Notes under the pieces: model-generated
The model's input: only the letters and a program-made list of their open reading frames with translations
What the model was told of the DNA's origin: nothing
The model's database searches: none
Assembly (NCBI RefSeq): GCF_900566085.1
Contig: NZ_UPHT01000008.1
Span: 1-64,000, forward strand
Length of the DNA stretch: 64,000 bases
Origin: Mycobacterium attenuatum
Lineage (GTDB): Bacteria; Actinomycetota; Actinomycetes; Mycobacteriales; Mycobacteriaceae
Direction of reading: 5' to 3'
Shown here: piece by piece, positions 10,009 to 19,752 of the stretch
Layout of the letters: the number at the start of each line of letters is the position of its first letter
How positions within the stretch are numbered: the first letter of the stretch is position 1
Position numbers and translations under genes: made by a program

Positions 10009-11277
10009 ATGACTGCCGAGACCCGAACCGTTGCCCCTGCCGCCGGACCGTGGACGCCGCGGATCGCCGCGCAGCTGGCCGTGCTGGCCGCTGCGGCCTT
10101 CATTTATGTGACCGCCGAGATCCTGCCGGTGGGCGCACTGTCGGCGATTGCCCGCAACCTGAACATCAGCATCGTCCTGGTCGGGACCCTGTTGTCCTGG
10201 TATGCGCTGGTTGCGGCTCTGACGACGGTTCCTTTGGTGCGCTGGACGGCGCACTGGCCGCGCCGCCGGACCCTGGTGGTTGCCCTGGTCTGTCTGACCG
10301 TTTCGCAGCTGATCTCGGCACTGGCGCCCAACTTCGCGGTGTTGGCGGCCGGAAGGGTGCTCTGTGCGGTCACCCACGGCCTGCTGTGGTCGGTGATTGC
10401 TCCGATCGCCACCCGACTGGTGCCGGCCAGCCACGCCGGACGCGCTACCACTTCGATCTACATCGGAACGAGCCTGGCGCTGGTGGTGGGCAGTCCGCTG
10501 ACGGCCGTCCTGAGCCTGATGTGGGGCTGGCGGCTGGCAGCGGTGTGCATGACCGTTGCGGCGGCCACCGTGACCGTGGCGGCCCGGCTGTTGTTGCCCG
10601 AGCTCGTGCTCAGCGCGGCCCAGTTACAGCACGTGGGTCCGCGATCGCGCCATCACCGCAATCGGGCGCTGATCATCGTCAGTTTGATCACCATGATTGG
10701 CGTCACCGGCCATTTCGTCTCGTACACCTACATCGTGGTGGTCATCCGGCAGGTCGTCGGTGTGCACGGGCCGAGCCAGGCGTGGCTGCTGGCCGCCTAC
10801 GGGGTCGCCGGAGTGATCTCGGTGGCTCTGGTGGCGCGCCCGCTGGACCGCCGGCCGAAGGGAGCGGTGATTTTCTGTGTCGCCGGCCTGACCGTAGCGT
10901 TCGTCGTGCTGACGGGGCTGGCTTTCGGCGGCGACCGCGCGCCGGTGACGACGTTGGTCGTCGGGACCGCGGCGATCGTGCTGTGGGGAGCAGCGGCCAC
11001 CGCCGTGTCGCCGATGCTGCAATCCGCGGCGATGCGCAGCGGGGCGGACGACCCCGACGGGGCATCCGGGCTGTATGTGACGGCGTTTCAGCTGGGGATC
11101 ATGGCCGGCTCACTGGCGGGTGGATTGCTGTACGAGCGGAGTGTGGCGTTGATGCTCACCGCATCAGCGATCTTGATGGGTGTCGCGCTGGTGGCGGTAT
11201 CGGCGGCCCGACGCGTGTTCGAGGCCGCGGATGATGCGGCTTCCAAGACCGGCAGGCCAAGTTCACACCCTAGCTAA
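10009..11277 (+). CDS. MFS drug-efflux-type transporter (Rv0191-like)
   Basis: Major facilitator of 422 residues, probably with 12 membrane helices, of the arabinose/chloramphenicol-type exporter group. The first helix (AFIYVTAEILPVGALSAIA) and the loop 2-3 segment (RWTAHWPRRRTLVV) are characteristic, and the conserved tail PMLQSAAMRSGADDPDGASG precedes helix 11. I chose ATG 10009 (MTAETR) because M. tuberculosis Rv0191 starts there; ATG 9988 is also in frame. The gene lies 142 bases after ricR on the same strand, but no RicR box separates them, so any copper link is speculative. The exported substrate is unknown. Confidence 0.88.
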   Translation: MTAETRTVAPAAGPWTPRIAAQLAVLAAAAFIYVTAEILPVGALSAIARNLNISIVLVGTLLSWYALVAALTTVPLVRWTAHWPRRRTLVVALVCLTVSQLISALAPNFAVLAAGRVLCAVTHGLLWSVIAPIATRLVPASHAGRATTSIYIGTSLALVVGSPLTAVLSLMWGWRLAAVCMTVAAATVTVAARLLLPELVLSAAQLQHVGPRSRHHRNRALIIVSLITMIGVTGHFVSYTYIVVVIRQVVGVHGPSQAWLLAAYGVAGVISVALVARPLDRRPKGAVIFCVAGLTVAFVVLTGLAFGGDRAPVTTLVVGTAAIVLWGAAATAVSPMLQSAAMRSGADDPDGASGLYVTAFQLGIMAGSLAGGLLYERSVALMLTASAILMGVALVAVSAARRVFEAADDAASKTGRPSSHPS

Positions 11278-11396
11278 CGCCGCAGGTCAACGGCGTGAAT
11301 TGGATGGCTGACGCGGGTTCGGACGGCTTTGGAGCCGGAAAGTAGCCGCTGTGCTATGCCACACTGGGGTCCAGGATGTGACGGGAGGGATGAGAT

Positions 11397-12419
11397 ATGT
11401 CGCGCTGGACCACAGCCCGTATCAGCGGCAGCAGGGTCAGAAGGGTCAGCCTGTTCGCCGCGGTGAACGTGGCCGGGGCGGTTTCGGTGTTGGTGCTCGG
11501 CGCCGGTCCGGCCCTCGCGGACCCGGATCAGGTGCCCGGCGACCCCGGTGTGGTTGCACCTGGCGAACCTGCCGACCCGGCGGCTCCCGCGCCCGATCCC
11601 CTGGCACTGCCCCCGGCGGCCGACCCGCTAGCGCCGCCGCCGGACCCGCTGGCGGTACCGGTGGCTGCCGGGCCCGTCGCCGGGCAGGATCCGACACCGT
11701 TCGTCGGCGATCCGCCGTTTCGTCCGCCGACGTTCAATCCGGTCAACGGCGCGATGGTCGGGGTGGCCAAGCCGATCATCATCACCTTCCAGGTGCCCAT
11801 CGCCGACCGTCCGATGGCCGAAAGTGCCATCCACATTTCGTCGATCCCACCGGTGCCCGGCAAGTTCTACTGGATGAGTCCGACCCAAGTGCGATGGCGC
11901 CCGCTTCAGTTCTGGCCGGCCAACACGGCGGTCAACATCGATGCGGCCGGCACCAAGTCGAGCTTTCGCACCGGTGACGCGTTGGTGGCCACCGCCGACG
12001 ACGCCACCCACCAGATGACGATCACCCGCAACGGCGTGGTGCAGCAGACGTTCCCGATGTCGATGGGGATGTCGGCCGGTAACCACCAAACCCCGAACGG
12101 CACGTATTACGTGTTGGAGAAGTTCCCGACGGTGGTGATGGACTCCTCGACGTACGGGGTCCCGGTCAACTCCCCCCAGGGCTACAAGGTGACCGTTTCC
12201 GATGCCGTCCGCATCGACAACAGCGGCAACTTCGTGCACAGCGCGCCGTGGTCGGTGGGTGATCAGGGCAAGCGCGATGTCAGCCACGGCTGCATCAACC
12301 TCAGTCCGGCCAACGCCAAATGGTTCTACGACAACTTCGGCAGCGGGGACCCGGTGGTTGTGAAGAACTCCGTGGGGACCTACAACAAGAACGACGGCGC
12401 TCAGGACTGGCAGATCTAA
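11397..12419 (+). CDS. Secreted L,D-transpeptidase (Rv0192-like, YkuD domain)
   Basis: Protein of 340 residues that would form 3-3 peptidoglycan cross-links or anchor proteins. An N-terminal signal/anchor (about residues 15-42, [18 protein letters not shown]) is followed by a Pro/Asp/Ala-rich linker of about 65 residues. An Ig-like segment (residues about 105-190) precedes the YkuD catalytic domain ending in SHGCINLS with nucleophile Cys299 and the upstream His in NFVHSAPWS. There is no lipobox Cys, so it is exported rather than a lipoprotein. M. tuberculosis Rv0192 is one of five L,D-transpeptidases. The ATG at 11397 is preceded by a GGGAGGGA purine run. Confidence 0.9.
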   Translation: MSRWTTARISGSRVRRVSLFAAVNVAGAVSVLVLGAGPALADPDQVPGDPGVVAPGEPADPAAPAPDPLALPPAADPLAPPPDPLAVPVAAGPVAGQDPTPFVGDPPFRPPTFNPVNGAMVGVAKPIIITFQVPIADRPMAESAIHISSIPPVPGKFYWMSPTQVRWRPLQFWPANTAVNIDAAGTKSSFRTGDALVATADDATHQMTITRNGVVQQTFPMSMGMSAGNHQTPNGTYYVLEKFPTVVMDSSTYGVPVNSPQGYKVTVSDAVRIDNSGNFVHSAPWSVGDQGKRDVSHGCINLSPANAKWFYDNFGSGDPVVVKNSVGTYNKNDGAQDWQI

Positions 12420-12513
12420 CCGTGTGTATTGCGTCCTGAGCGGGCGCGATCATGCCGTGCAGGTGGGCGCCGGTCACGTCGCACCGGATCAGTGGCGCAA
12501 GTCCATAGTCACT

Positions 12514-12532
12514 AACTTGATTATCATCAGTT
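12514..12532. promoter_or_regulatory. Palindromic operator-like site upstream of the MarR gene
   Basis: AACTTGATTATCATCAGTT contains a perfect 9-base core palindrome (TGATTATCA) flanked by AACT on the left and AGTT on the right. It lies 33 bases before the MarR start in unusually AT-rich sequence. MarR proteins typically bind such short imperfect palindromes over their own promoter, so autoregulation is inferred. Confidence 0.5.
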
Positions 12533-12564
12533 ATGACGATCCTGGCTGATGCTAGTCTTGCCCC

Positions 12565-13047
12565 ATGGCCGGGCCCCCGTCAGGCATTACCGCTCTGGAT
12601 GAGCGCATCGCATTTCTACTCTCACAGCTGGGGTCATACAGTGACGGGGAATTTCACCGCCGGCTGGCTCCCAGCGGCGTGGAACCCAGGGCCTACGCGG
12701 TTCTGATGGCGCTGGCGGCCGACGACGGCCAATCTCAACGGCAGTTGTCGGCGAGGCTGGGCATCCACCGCAACGTCATGGTGACCGTCATCGATGAGCT
12801 GGAGCGCAAGCGCCTGGTCAAGCGCCTGCGACACCCTGAGGACCGGCGAGCATTCGCAGTGACCCTGACCGACAAGGCCCGCCGGCTGCTCCCGGCCCTC
12901 GATGAATCCGGGCAAGCACTCGACGAGGAGATGTCTGCACCGCTGTCCCTGGCTGAACGCGACACCCTGCGAAAGCTGTTGCGGCGGATGGCTGCCGGAG
13001 CTGGACTCATCCCCGGCGTTCATCCTCGAATGTCTGAGCGCGGTTAA
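12565..13047 (+). CDS. MarR-family transcriptional regulator
   Basis: Winged-helix regulator of 160 residues. The recognition helix region is QSQRQLSARLGIHRNVMVTVID (residues about 52-73, shown in part), followed by the wing RHPEDRRAFAVTLT, a MarR hallmark. ATG 12565 opens the protein (MAGPPSGITALDERIAFLL). The downstream oxidoreductase/methyltransferase patch (13345-15642) is on the opposite strand and converges on it, so its targets are unclear. This gene is not part of the M. tuberculosis order at this point and begins the accessory segment. MarR ligands are usually phenolic compounds or oxidants; nothing here specifies one. Confidence 0.87.
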   Translation: MAGPPSGITALDERIAFLLSQLGSYSDGEFHRRLAPSGVEPRAYAVLMALAADDGQSQRQLSARLGIHRNVMVTVIDELERKRLVKRLRHPEDRRAFAVTLTDKARRLLPALDESGQALDEEMSAPLSLAERDTLRKLLRRMAAGAGLIPGVHPRMSERG

Positions 13048-13344
13048 CCGGCAGGCCGCTCACTTGCGCACCGCCATCCATACTGGCCTGGTCATCGGGT
13101 GGGTACCGACCGTCGGTGGTGCGCGCCAGTTGCGGCACAACAGTATTCGTTACAGCGGTCAGGGCCCCGGAACAACGATCGGGACCGTCAGTGCCCGAAT
13201 GGCCCGCGTGAGCAGGGGTGTGCGGAATGCTGGTTACTCATGCGGCCCTCGCCAGTCAGCACGTCGGGGAATTGCCTTCCGGTGCTGCGCTTCTTGACTT
13301 CGCGGTCCTTCGATGTCGTTGCTGCCGGCGGAGGGGCCGTCTGA
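13048..13344. other. Intergenic region with no gene seen
   Basis: This gap between the converging MarR and methyltransferase genes contains only short open frames without family features or sensible starts. No clear terminator hairpin was found. It may be degraded coding DNA, but I could not identify a parent gene. Confidence 0.4.
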
Positions 13345-14898
<1,554 letters not shown>

Positions 14899-15642
14899 TC
14901 ACGCACTTCCGGCGCCGGCCTGACGTGGTGTTACGTCAGCGGAACGAGCCGTATTGCTCGACGAGGCTTCCCGGCGGATCATCTGCCACACCCTCGGAGT
15001 GTTCTCGGTGGTCGAGACAATGACGGTTTGGCCCACTGTGGACGAATCAGCGGTCAGCGCCACCAGATAGTCCGCCAGATCGATACGGGCGGTGAACGCG
15101 CCGACGGGTTCGATATCGCCGTATAGGTAGTGGGTTGGCGCGGCAAGGTCGAACAGACCCGAGGGGCGGACGATGGTCCAGTCGAGCCGGCTGCCACGCA
15201 CGAGGGTTTCCATGCGCCGGATGTCGTCGTACACCGTCTTGCCGATCGTCTTGGTGATGATCGGCTCGATCAGCCGAATTGACATGGGTGCCGCCCGGCG
15301 CCGGGTGGGGTGCGCCGCGGTCGAGCTGACCACGACCAGGCGTGGCACCCCGGCGCCGCGCATCGCATCCGTGATCGCGCGGGTGCCGACCGAGTACGTG
15401 TCAACCGGCTCACGGGTGAACGACACCCCCAGCACCGAGACGACGGCGTCTGCGCCTTGCACAATCAGGCTGACCGCGGCCGCGTCCCGCGCATCGGCGG
15501 CGGCCACGGTCAATCCAGGTCCGGCGATTGGAAATTCGCGAGGGCGGCGGGTCACGGCGGTGACGCGGCGACCCGCCGCAAGTGCCAGGGCGGTCACGAG
15601 ACGACCCGTCTGGCCGTTCGCCCCGAAGATCACCAGGTTCAT
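14899..15642 (-). CDS. NAD(P)H-binding oxidoreductase (NmrA / atypical SDR)
   Basis: Protein of 247 residues beginning MNLVIFGANGQTGRLVTALA, a Rossmann NAD(P) loop of the GxxGxxG type used by atypical SDRs (SDR_a5/NmrA-like, including biliverdin/flavin-reductase-like proteins). Supporting motifs are the VQGADAVVSVLG segment and VVVSSTAA near residue 110; the usual YxxxK is not evident, fitting the atypical class. It is first in the leftward cluster, 18 bases before the DUF1772 gene. A 23-base perfect palindrome lies 28 bases upstream of the start and probably controls the cluster. The substrate is unknown. Confidence 0.82.
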   Translation of the reverse strand: MNLVIFGANGQTGRLVTALALAAGRRVTAVTRRPREFPIAGPGLTVAAADARDAAAVSLIVQGADAVVSVLGVSFTREPVDTYSVGTRAITDAMRGAGVPRLVVVSSTAAHPTRRRAAPMSIRLIEPIITKTIGKTVYDDIRRMETLVRGSRLDWTIVRPSGLFDLAAPTHYLYGDIEPVGAFTARIDLADYLVALTADSSTVGQTVIVSTTENTPRVWQMIRREASSSNTARSADVTPRQAGAGSA

Positions 15643-15669
15643 CAGGCCTCACTTTTAATCATATTTAGT

Positions 15670-15692
15670 GATCATCATAATATATGATGATC
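15670..15692. promoter_or_regulatory. 23-base palindromic operator upstream of the oxidoreductase cluster
   Basis: Perfect arms GATCATCAT and ATGATGATC flank a 5-base centre. It lies 28 bases before the oxidoreductase start at 15642 in an AT-rich patch that would hold the promoter. The 9-mer ATCATCATA recurs at 16870-16878 in the palindrome over the TetR start, so the same TetR protein probably binds both. From 15693 to 15921 I see no gene. Confidence 0.7.
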
Positions 15693-15921
15693 TGGAGCAG
15701 TGCCAGTGTGGTTTTTTTTCGACGTGCATCATGGCGGCGACCCAATGGCCGCCCCGATCCCACAAGGTAGCTACCGCTTGGGCCGTGGGCGCCGGCGCTG
15801 AGTTACGCAACGGGATTGTCACTGGTCGTGATAATCGTCGCGCAGGAGTTATTGCGTGCGACGTCACACCGGGGGCGCAACACGCCATGGGCGGCTGTCC
15901 AGCCAACGGAAGGGATAGTCG

Positions 15922-16779
15922 ATGATCCTGGTCACCGGTGCTACCGGCACCATCGGCGGCCCACTCGTCACGCGGCTGGCCGCCGACAACGTGCCGGCGC
16001 GTGCGATCGCCCGTCGGCCCGGTCAGGGTGGGCTGCCTCCCAACGTCGAATTCATAGCGGCTGATCTGTCGCGCCTCGACGCGATAAGGCCGGCACTGCG
16101 CGACGTCACCGCATTGTTCATCCATTCCAGAGCGGTCGGGGCCGCCGCGCCGGCGCTGCTACGACTTGCCGCTGCGCACGGAGTTGAACGAGTTGTTGTG
16201 CTGTCGGCGATCAACGTGGACGATGACCCGGCGCGCCAGCCAACGCGAGCCAACGGCGACCGCAACAAGGAAGTCGAAGGCGCGTTTGTCAACAGCGGCC
16301 TGCCGTGGGTAAGCGTTCGGGCGGGTTCGTTCGCTTTCAATATCAGCACCGTGTGGGCCGCTCAGATCCGCCCGGTGCGACGGTCGTGCGTGGCCTCTAT
16401 GCCGACTTCGCCGAAGCACTGATTCACGAGCAGGATGTGGCCGCCGTTATCGCCGCGGCGTTGCGCGACGAACAACTGAACGGCCGGCGAATCCTGGTGA
16501 CCGGCCCGCGGTCGCTCACCCACGGCGAAATGGTCACAGCCATCGGCGGGGTGGTCGGAAAACCGCTTCGCTACCAAGAACTTTCGATGCAGGAGGCGAC
16601 CGAGCGGATGGTTTCCCAAGGAGTGCCCAGGGCATTTGTGACGGCGCTGATGGCACGCTACTCGCGTGAGGCCGGGCGGCGGGCGCTCGTGACCGGTGGA
16701 GGTCGAGCAGATTCTCGGTTGCCCTACGACGACGTACGCCGAATGGGTTCGTGACCACGTGGACCTCTTCAAAAGCTGA
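15922..16779 (+). pseudogene. NAD(P)-binding oxidoreductase with two compensating frameshifts
   Basis: ATG 15922 opens MILVTGATGTIGGPLVTRLA, an NmrA-like Rossmann start. Around 16373-16376 the frame must drop by one base (ATCCGCCCGGTGCG; one G appears missing) to continue GATVVRGLYADFAEALIHEQDVA. At about 16697-16700 an extra G (GGTGGAGGTC) must be removed to read VEQILGCPTTTYAEWVRDHV and end at 16779. The corrected frame is 858 bases, 285 residues, exactly the length of this family. Uncorrected, the first frame ends at 16422 after losing the C-terminal half. Two opposite single-base changes suggest decay or sequencing error. Possibly controlled by the operators on either side. Confidence 0.75.
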
Positions 16780-16862
16780 CGCTGCAGGCAAAAATCCGGG
16801 GAAATCTCCGGTTGCCAATCCGGCCGGACCGCGTCTGCTCAAGGGTTCCATCTCGCCCCGAT

Positions 16863-16882
16863 TATGTATATCATCATACATA
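16863..16882. promoter_or_regulatory. Palindromic operator over the TetR start
   Basis: TATGTAT and ATACATA arms are separated by ATCATC and end on the A of the TetR start codon at 16882. It shares ATCATCATA with the operator at 15670-15692. A site covering the start codon fits tight autorepression, and possibly a leaderless or very short-leader transcript. Confidence 0.65.
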
Positions 16883-17469
16883 TGACGAGCCCCCGCGAAC
16901 GGATGGTGGTTTCCGCCGCTCTGCTGATTCGCGAGCGTGGTGCGCATGCCACGGCGATCTCCGACGTGCTGCAGCACAGCGGCGCGCCGCGCGGGTCGGC
17001 CTATCACTATTTCCCGGGCGGGCGCACTCAGTTACTGTGCGAGGCCGTCGACTACGCCGGCGAGCACGTCGCGGCCATCATCGCGCAGGCACGCGGCGGC
17101 CTCGAACTGCTGGACACGCTGATCGGCAAGTACCGCGAGCAGCTGCTTGTCAGCGACTTCCGCGCGGGATGTCCCATCGCGGCGGTCTCGGTTGAAGCCG
17201 GTGAAGGCCCCGACAGCGAGCGGATGGCCCCGGTGATCGAGCATGCGGCGGCGGTGTTCGGCCGCTGGTCAGCACTGATCGCGCAGCGTTTTGTGGGCGA
17301 CGGCATACCGGCCGGCCGGGCCAACGAGCTAGCGGTGTTTGCCACATCGGCTTTGGAAGGCGCTCTGCTACTGGCCAGGGCGCGAGGTGACATGACGCCG
17401 CTGGACGTGGTGCACCGCCAGTTGCACGACCTGTTATCGGCCGAGTTGCCGGAAGGGAGCCCACCATGA
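16882..17469 (+). CDS. TetR-family regulator (Rv0196-like)
   Basis: Regulator of 195 residues. The N-terminal helix-turn-helix is visible as ATAISDVLQHSGAPRGSAYHYF (shown in part; residues about 25-48), with the YHYFP hallmark of the LmrA/YxaF subgroup, which sense flavonoid-like or drug ligands. I chose ATG 16882 (MTSPRERM) over an in-frame ATG at 16864, which lies inside the operator. The stop overlaps the ATG of the molybdopterin oxidoreductase (ATGA), so regulator and enzyme are translationally coupled, as with Rv0196-Rv0197. Probable targets are both palindromes at 15670 and 16863. Confidence 0.9.
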   Translation: MTSPRERMVVSAALLIRERGAHATAISDVLQHSGAPRGSAYHYFPGGRTQLLCEAVDYAGEHVAAIIAQARGGLELLDTLIGKYREQLLVSDFRAGCPIAAVSVEAGEGPDSERMAPVIEHAAAVFGRWSALIAQRFVGDGIPAGRANELAVFATSALEGALLLARARGDMTPLDVVHRQLHDLLSAELPEGSPP

Positions 17470-19715
17470 CCACCACCGATTGGCAGCCCACCGCCTGCAT
17501 CCTGTGTGAATGCAACTGCGGCATCGTGGTGCAGGTAGCAGACCGCACACTGGCCCGCATCCGTGGCGACAAGGCCCATCCGGCGTCGCGCGGTTACACC
17601 TGCAACAAGGCGCTGCAGCTGGACCATTACCAGAACAACAGTGGCCGGCTGACCTCGCCGCTGCGCCGCCGCTCCGATGGCACCTATGAGGCAATCGATT
17701 GGGATACCGCCATTGTCGAAATCGCCGACGGGTTCAAGCGCATCCGGGACGTCTACGGCGGCGACAAGATCTTCTATTACGGAGGCGGCGGTCAGGGCAA
17801 TCATCTCGGCGGTGCATACAGTGGCGCATTCCTGAAGGCGCTGGGGGCGCGCTACCGGTCCAATGCCCTGGCGCAGGAAAAGACCGGAGAAGCATGGATC
17901 GATTGGCAGCTGTACGGCGGCCACACGCGCGGCGAATTCGAGCACGCCGAGGTATCGGTGTTCGTCGGTAAGAATCCGTGGATGTCGCAGAGCTTCCCCC
18001 GGGCCCGGGTGGTGCTCAACGACATCGCTAAAGACCCGGCCCGATCGATGGTCGTGATCGATCCGGTGGTCACCGACACGGCCAAGATGGCCGACTTTCA
18101 TCTGCGAGTGCGGCCCGGCGCCGACGCCTGGTGTATGGCTGCGCTGGCGGCCATTCTGGTCCAGGAAAACCTTTACGACGAAGCATTTCTCGCCGAACGC
18201 GTAACCGGCGCCGACCCGGTGCTCGCCGTGCTGCGCGACGTTCCCGTCGCCGACTACGCGCAATGCTGCGGCGTGGACGAGGAGTTGCTGCGGGCGGCTG
18301 CGCGGCGGCTCGGCACCGCGGACAGCGTCGCGGTGTTCGAGGACCTCGGGGTTCAGCAGGCCCCCAACAGCACCCTGTGCTCCTACTTGAACAAGATGTT
18401 GTGGATCCTCACCGGTAACTTTGCGAAAAAGGGCGGACAGCATCTGCATTCGTCATTTGCGCCACTATTTAGCCCGGTCTTCGGCCGCACGCCGGTCACC
18501 GGCGCTGCTATTATCGCCGGACTGGTGCCGGGCAATGTCGTGCCCGAAGAGATCCTGACCGACCATCCGGACCGATTCCGTGCCATGATCGTCGAAAGCG
18601 CCAATCCTGCTCATTCCCTTGCCGACTCGGCCGCTTGCCGGAAGGCGTTCGCAGCGCTGGAATTATTGGTGGTCGTCGACGTCGCGATGACCGAAACCGC
18701 CCGGCTGGCCCACTATGTGCTGCCGGCGGCGTCGCAGTTCGAGAAGGCCGAAGCTACCTTTTTCAACTTTGAGTTCCCGCACAACTCCGTGCATTTGCGT
18801 CACCCGTTGCTGGAACCGCTGCCGGGAACGTTGCCCGAACCAGAAATCTGGGCGCGACTGGTCCGCGCGCTGGATATGGTCGCCGAGGCGGATCTGCGGC
18901 CGCTGCGTGCGGCGGCGCAGCAAGGTCGTCAGGCCTACACCGAAGCGTTCCTGACTGCGGTGGCGACCAATCCGGTTGTGGCCAAACTACTTCCGTATGT
19001 GCTCTACGAAACGCTCGGGCCGACGCTACCGGACGGACTGGCCGGAGCGGCCGCGCTGTGGGGGCTTGCCCAGAAGACGGCAATGGCCTATCCCGACGCC
19101 GTGCGGCGCGCCGGGCACGCTGACGGCAACGCGTTGTTCGACGCAATCCTGGCCAGCCGCTCCGGGGTCACCTTCACCGTGCACGACTACCAGGACGACT
19201 TCGCGTTGATCAGTCACGCCGATCACAAGATCGCGCTGGAAATCCCCGAAATGCTAGACGAGATCAGGTCGTTGAGAAGCGCCCCGGCGGTTTTGACGAC
19301 GCCGGAGTTGCCGATCGTGTTGTCGGTGGGCGAGCGCCGCGCCTACACCGCCAACGACATCTTCCGCGACCCGTCCTGGCGTAAACGCGACGCCGACGGG
19401 GCGCTTCGAGTCAGCGTCGAAGACGCCCAAGTCCTGGGACTGACCGACGGCGGGCGAGCCCGCGTCACCACCGCGGCCGGCAGCGCGGAAGCGACCGTGG
19501 AGATCACCGAGACGATGCTGCCCGGACATGCCGCCCTGCCCAACGGCTTTGGGCTGGACTACACCGACGATGACGGCCGGGTGCACACCCCGGGTGTGGC
19601 TCCGAACGCGCTGACCTCGACGCGGTGGCGTGACCCTTATGCCGGAACACCGTGGCACAAGCACGTACCGGCGCGCATCGATCCTTGCCGAGCAGACGCA
19701 AAAGCGCCCGCTTAG
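17466..19715 (+). CDS. Molybdopterin-dependent oxidoreductase (Rv0197-like)
   Basis: Protein of 749 residues in the DMSO-reductase/formate-dehydrogenase superfamily. The N terminus binds a 4Fe-4S cluster (CILCECNCG with CxxC spacing, then Cys in GYTCNKALQ). The bis-MGD domains follow (YYGGGGQGNHLGG; VGKNPWMSQSFPRAR; VVIDPVVTDTA, where a Thr/Ser-rich stretch contacts the cofactor). The molydopterin-dinucleotide domain is C-terminal (LSVGERRAYTANDIFRD, then HAALPNGFGLDY). No twin-arginine signal is seen, so it is cytoplasmic. The substrate is unknown in M. tuberculosis too. It overlaps the TetR gene upstream and ends in a shared terminator with zmp1. Confidence 0.88.
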   Translation: MTTTDWQPTACILCECNCGIVVQVADRTLARIRGDKAHPASRGYTCNKALQLDHYQNNSGRLTSPLRRRSDGTYEAIDWDTAIVEIADGFKRIRDVYGGDKIFYYGGGGQGNHLGGAYSGAFLKALGARYRSNALAQEKTGEAWIDWQLYGGHTRGEFEHAEVSVFVGKNPWMSQSFPRARVVLNDIAKDPARSMVVIDPVVTDTAKMADFHLRVRPGADAWCMAALAAILVQENLYDEAFLAERVTGADPVLAVLRDVPVADYAQCCGVDEELLRAAARRLGTADSVAVFEDLGVQQAPNSTLCSYLNKMLWILTGNFAKKGGQHLHSSFAPLFSPVFGRTPVTGAAIIAGLVPGNVVPEEILTDHPDRFRAMIVESANPAHSLADSAACRKAFAALELLVVVDVAMTETARLAHYVLPAASQFEKAEATFFNFEFPHNSVHLRHPLLEPLPGTLPEPEIWARLVRALDMVAEADLRPLRAAAQQGRQAYTEAFLTAVATNPVVAKLLPYVLYETLGPTLPDGLAGAAALWGLAQKTAMAYPDAVRRAGHADGNALFDAILASRSGVTFTVHDYQDDFALISHADHKIALEIPEMLDEIRSLRSAPAVLTTPELPIVLSVGERRAYTANDIFRDPSWRKRDADGALRVSVEDAQVLGLTDGGRARVTTAAGSAEATVEITETMLPGHAALPNGFGLDYTDDDGRVHTPGVAPNALTSTRWRDPYAGTPWHKHVPARIDPCRADAKAPA

Positions 19716-19742
19716 CGGAGTGTCGGGGGGCTTTCGCGTCTG
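19693..19742. terminator. Hairpin terminator between converging Rv0197-like and zmp1 genes
   Basis: CAGACGCAAAAGC at 19693-19705 pairs with GCTTTCGCGTCTG at 19730-19742 (12 of 13 pairs), closing a 24-base loop. It spans the oxidoreductase stop codon and ends 10 bases before the zmp1 stop, so it can serve both strands. Confidence 0.65.
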
Positions 19743-19752
19743 TTCGCGGGAT

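Noticed and set aside
15668..15925. 85-codon frame between the operator and the frameshifted oxidoreductase
   Set aside because: It begins inside the palindrome and shows no family features; treated as intergenic.
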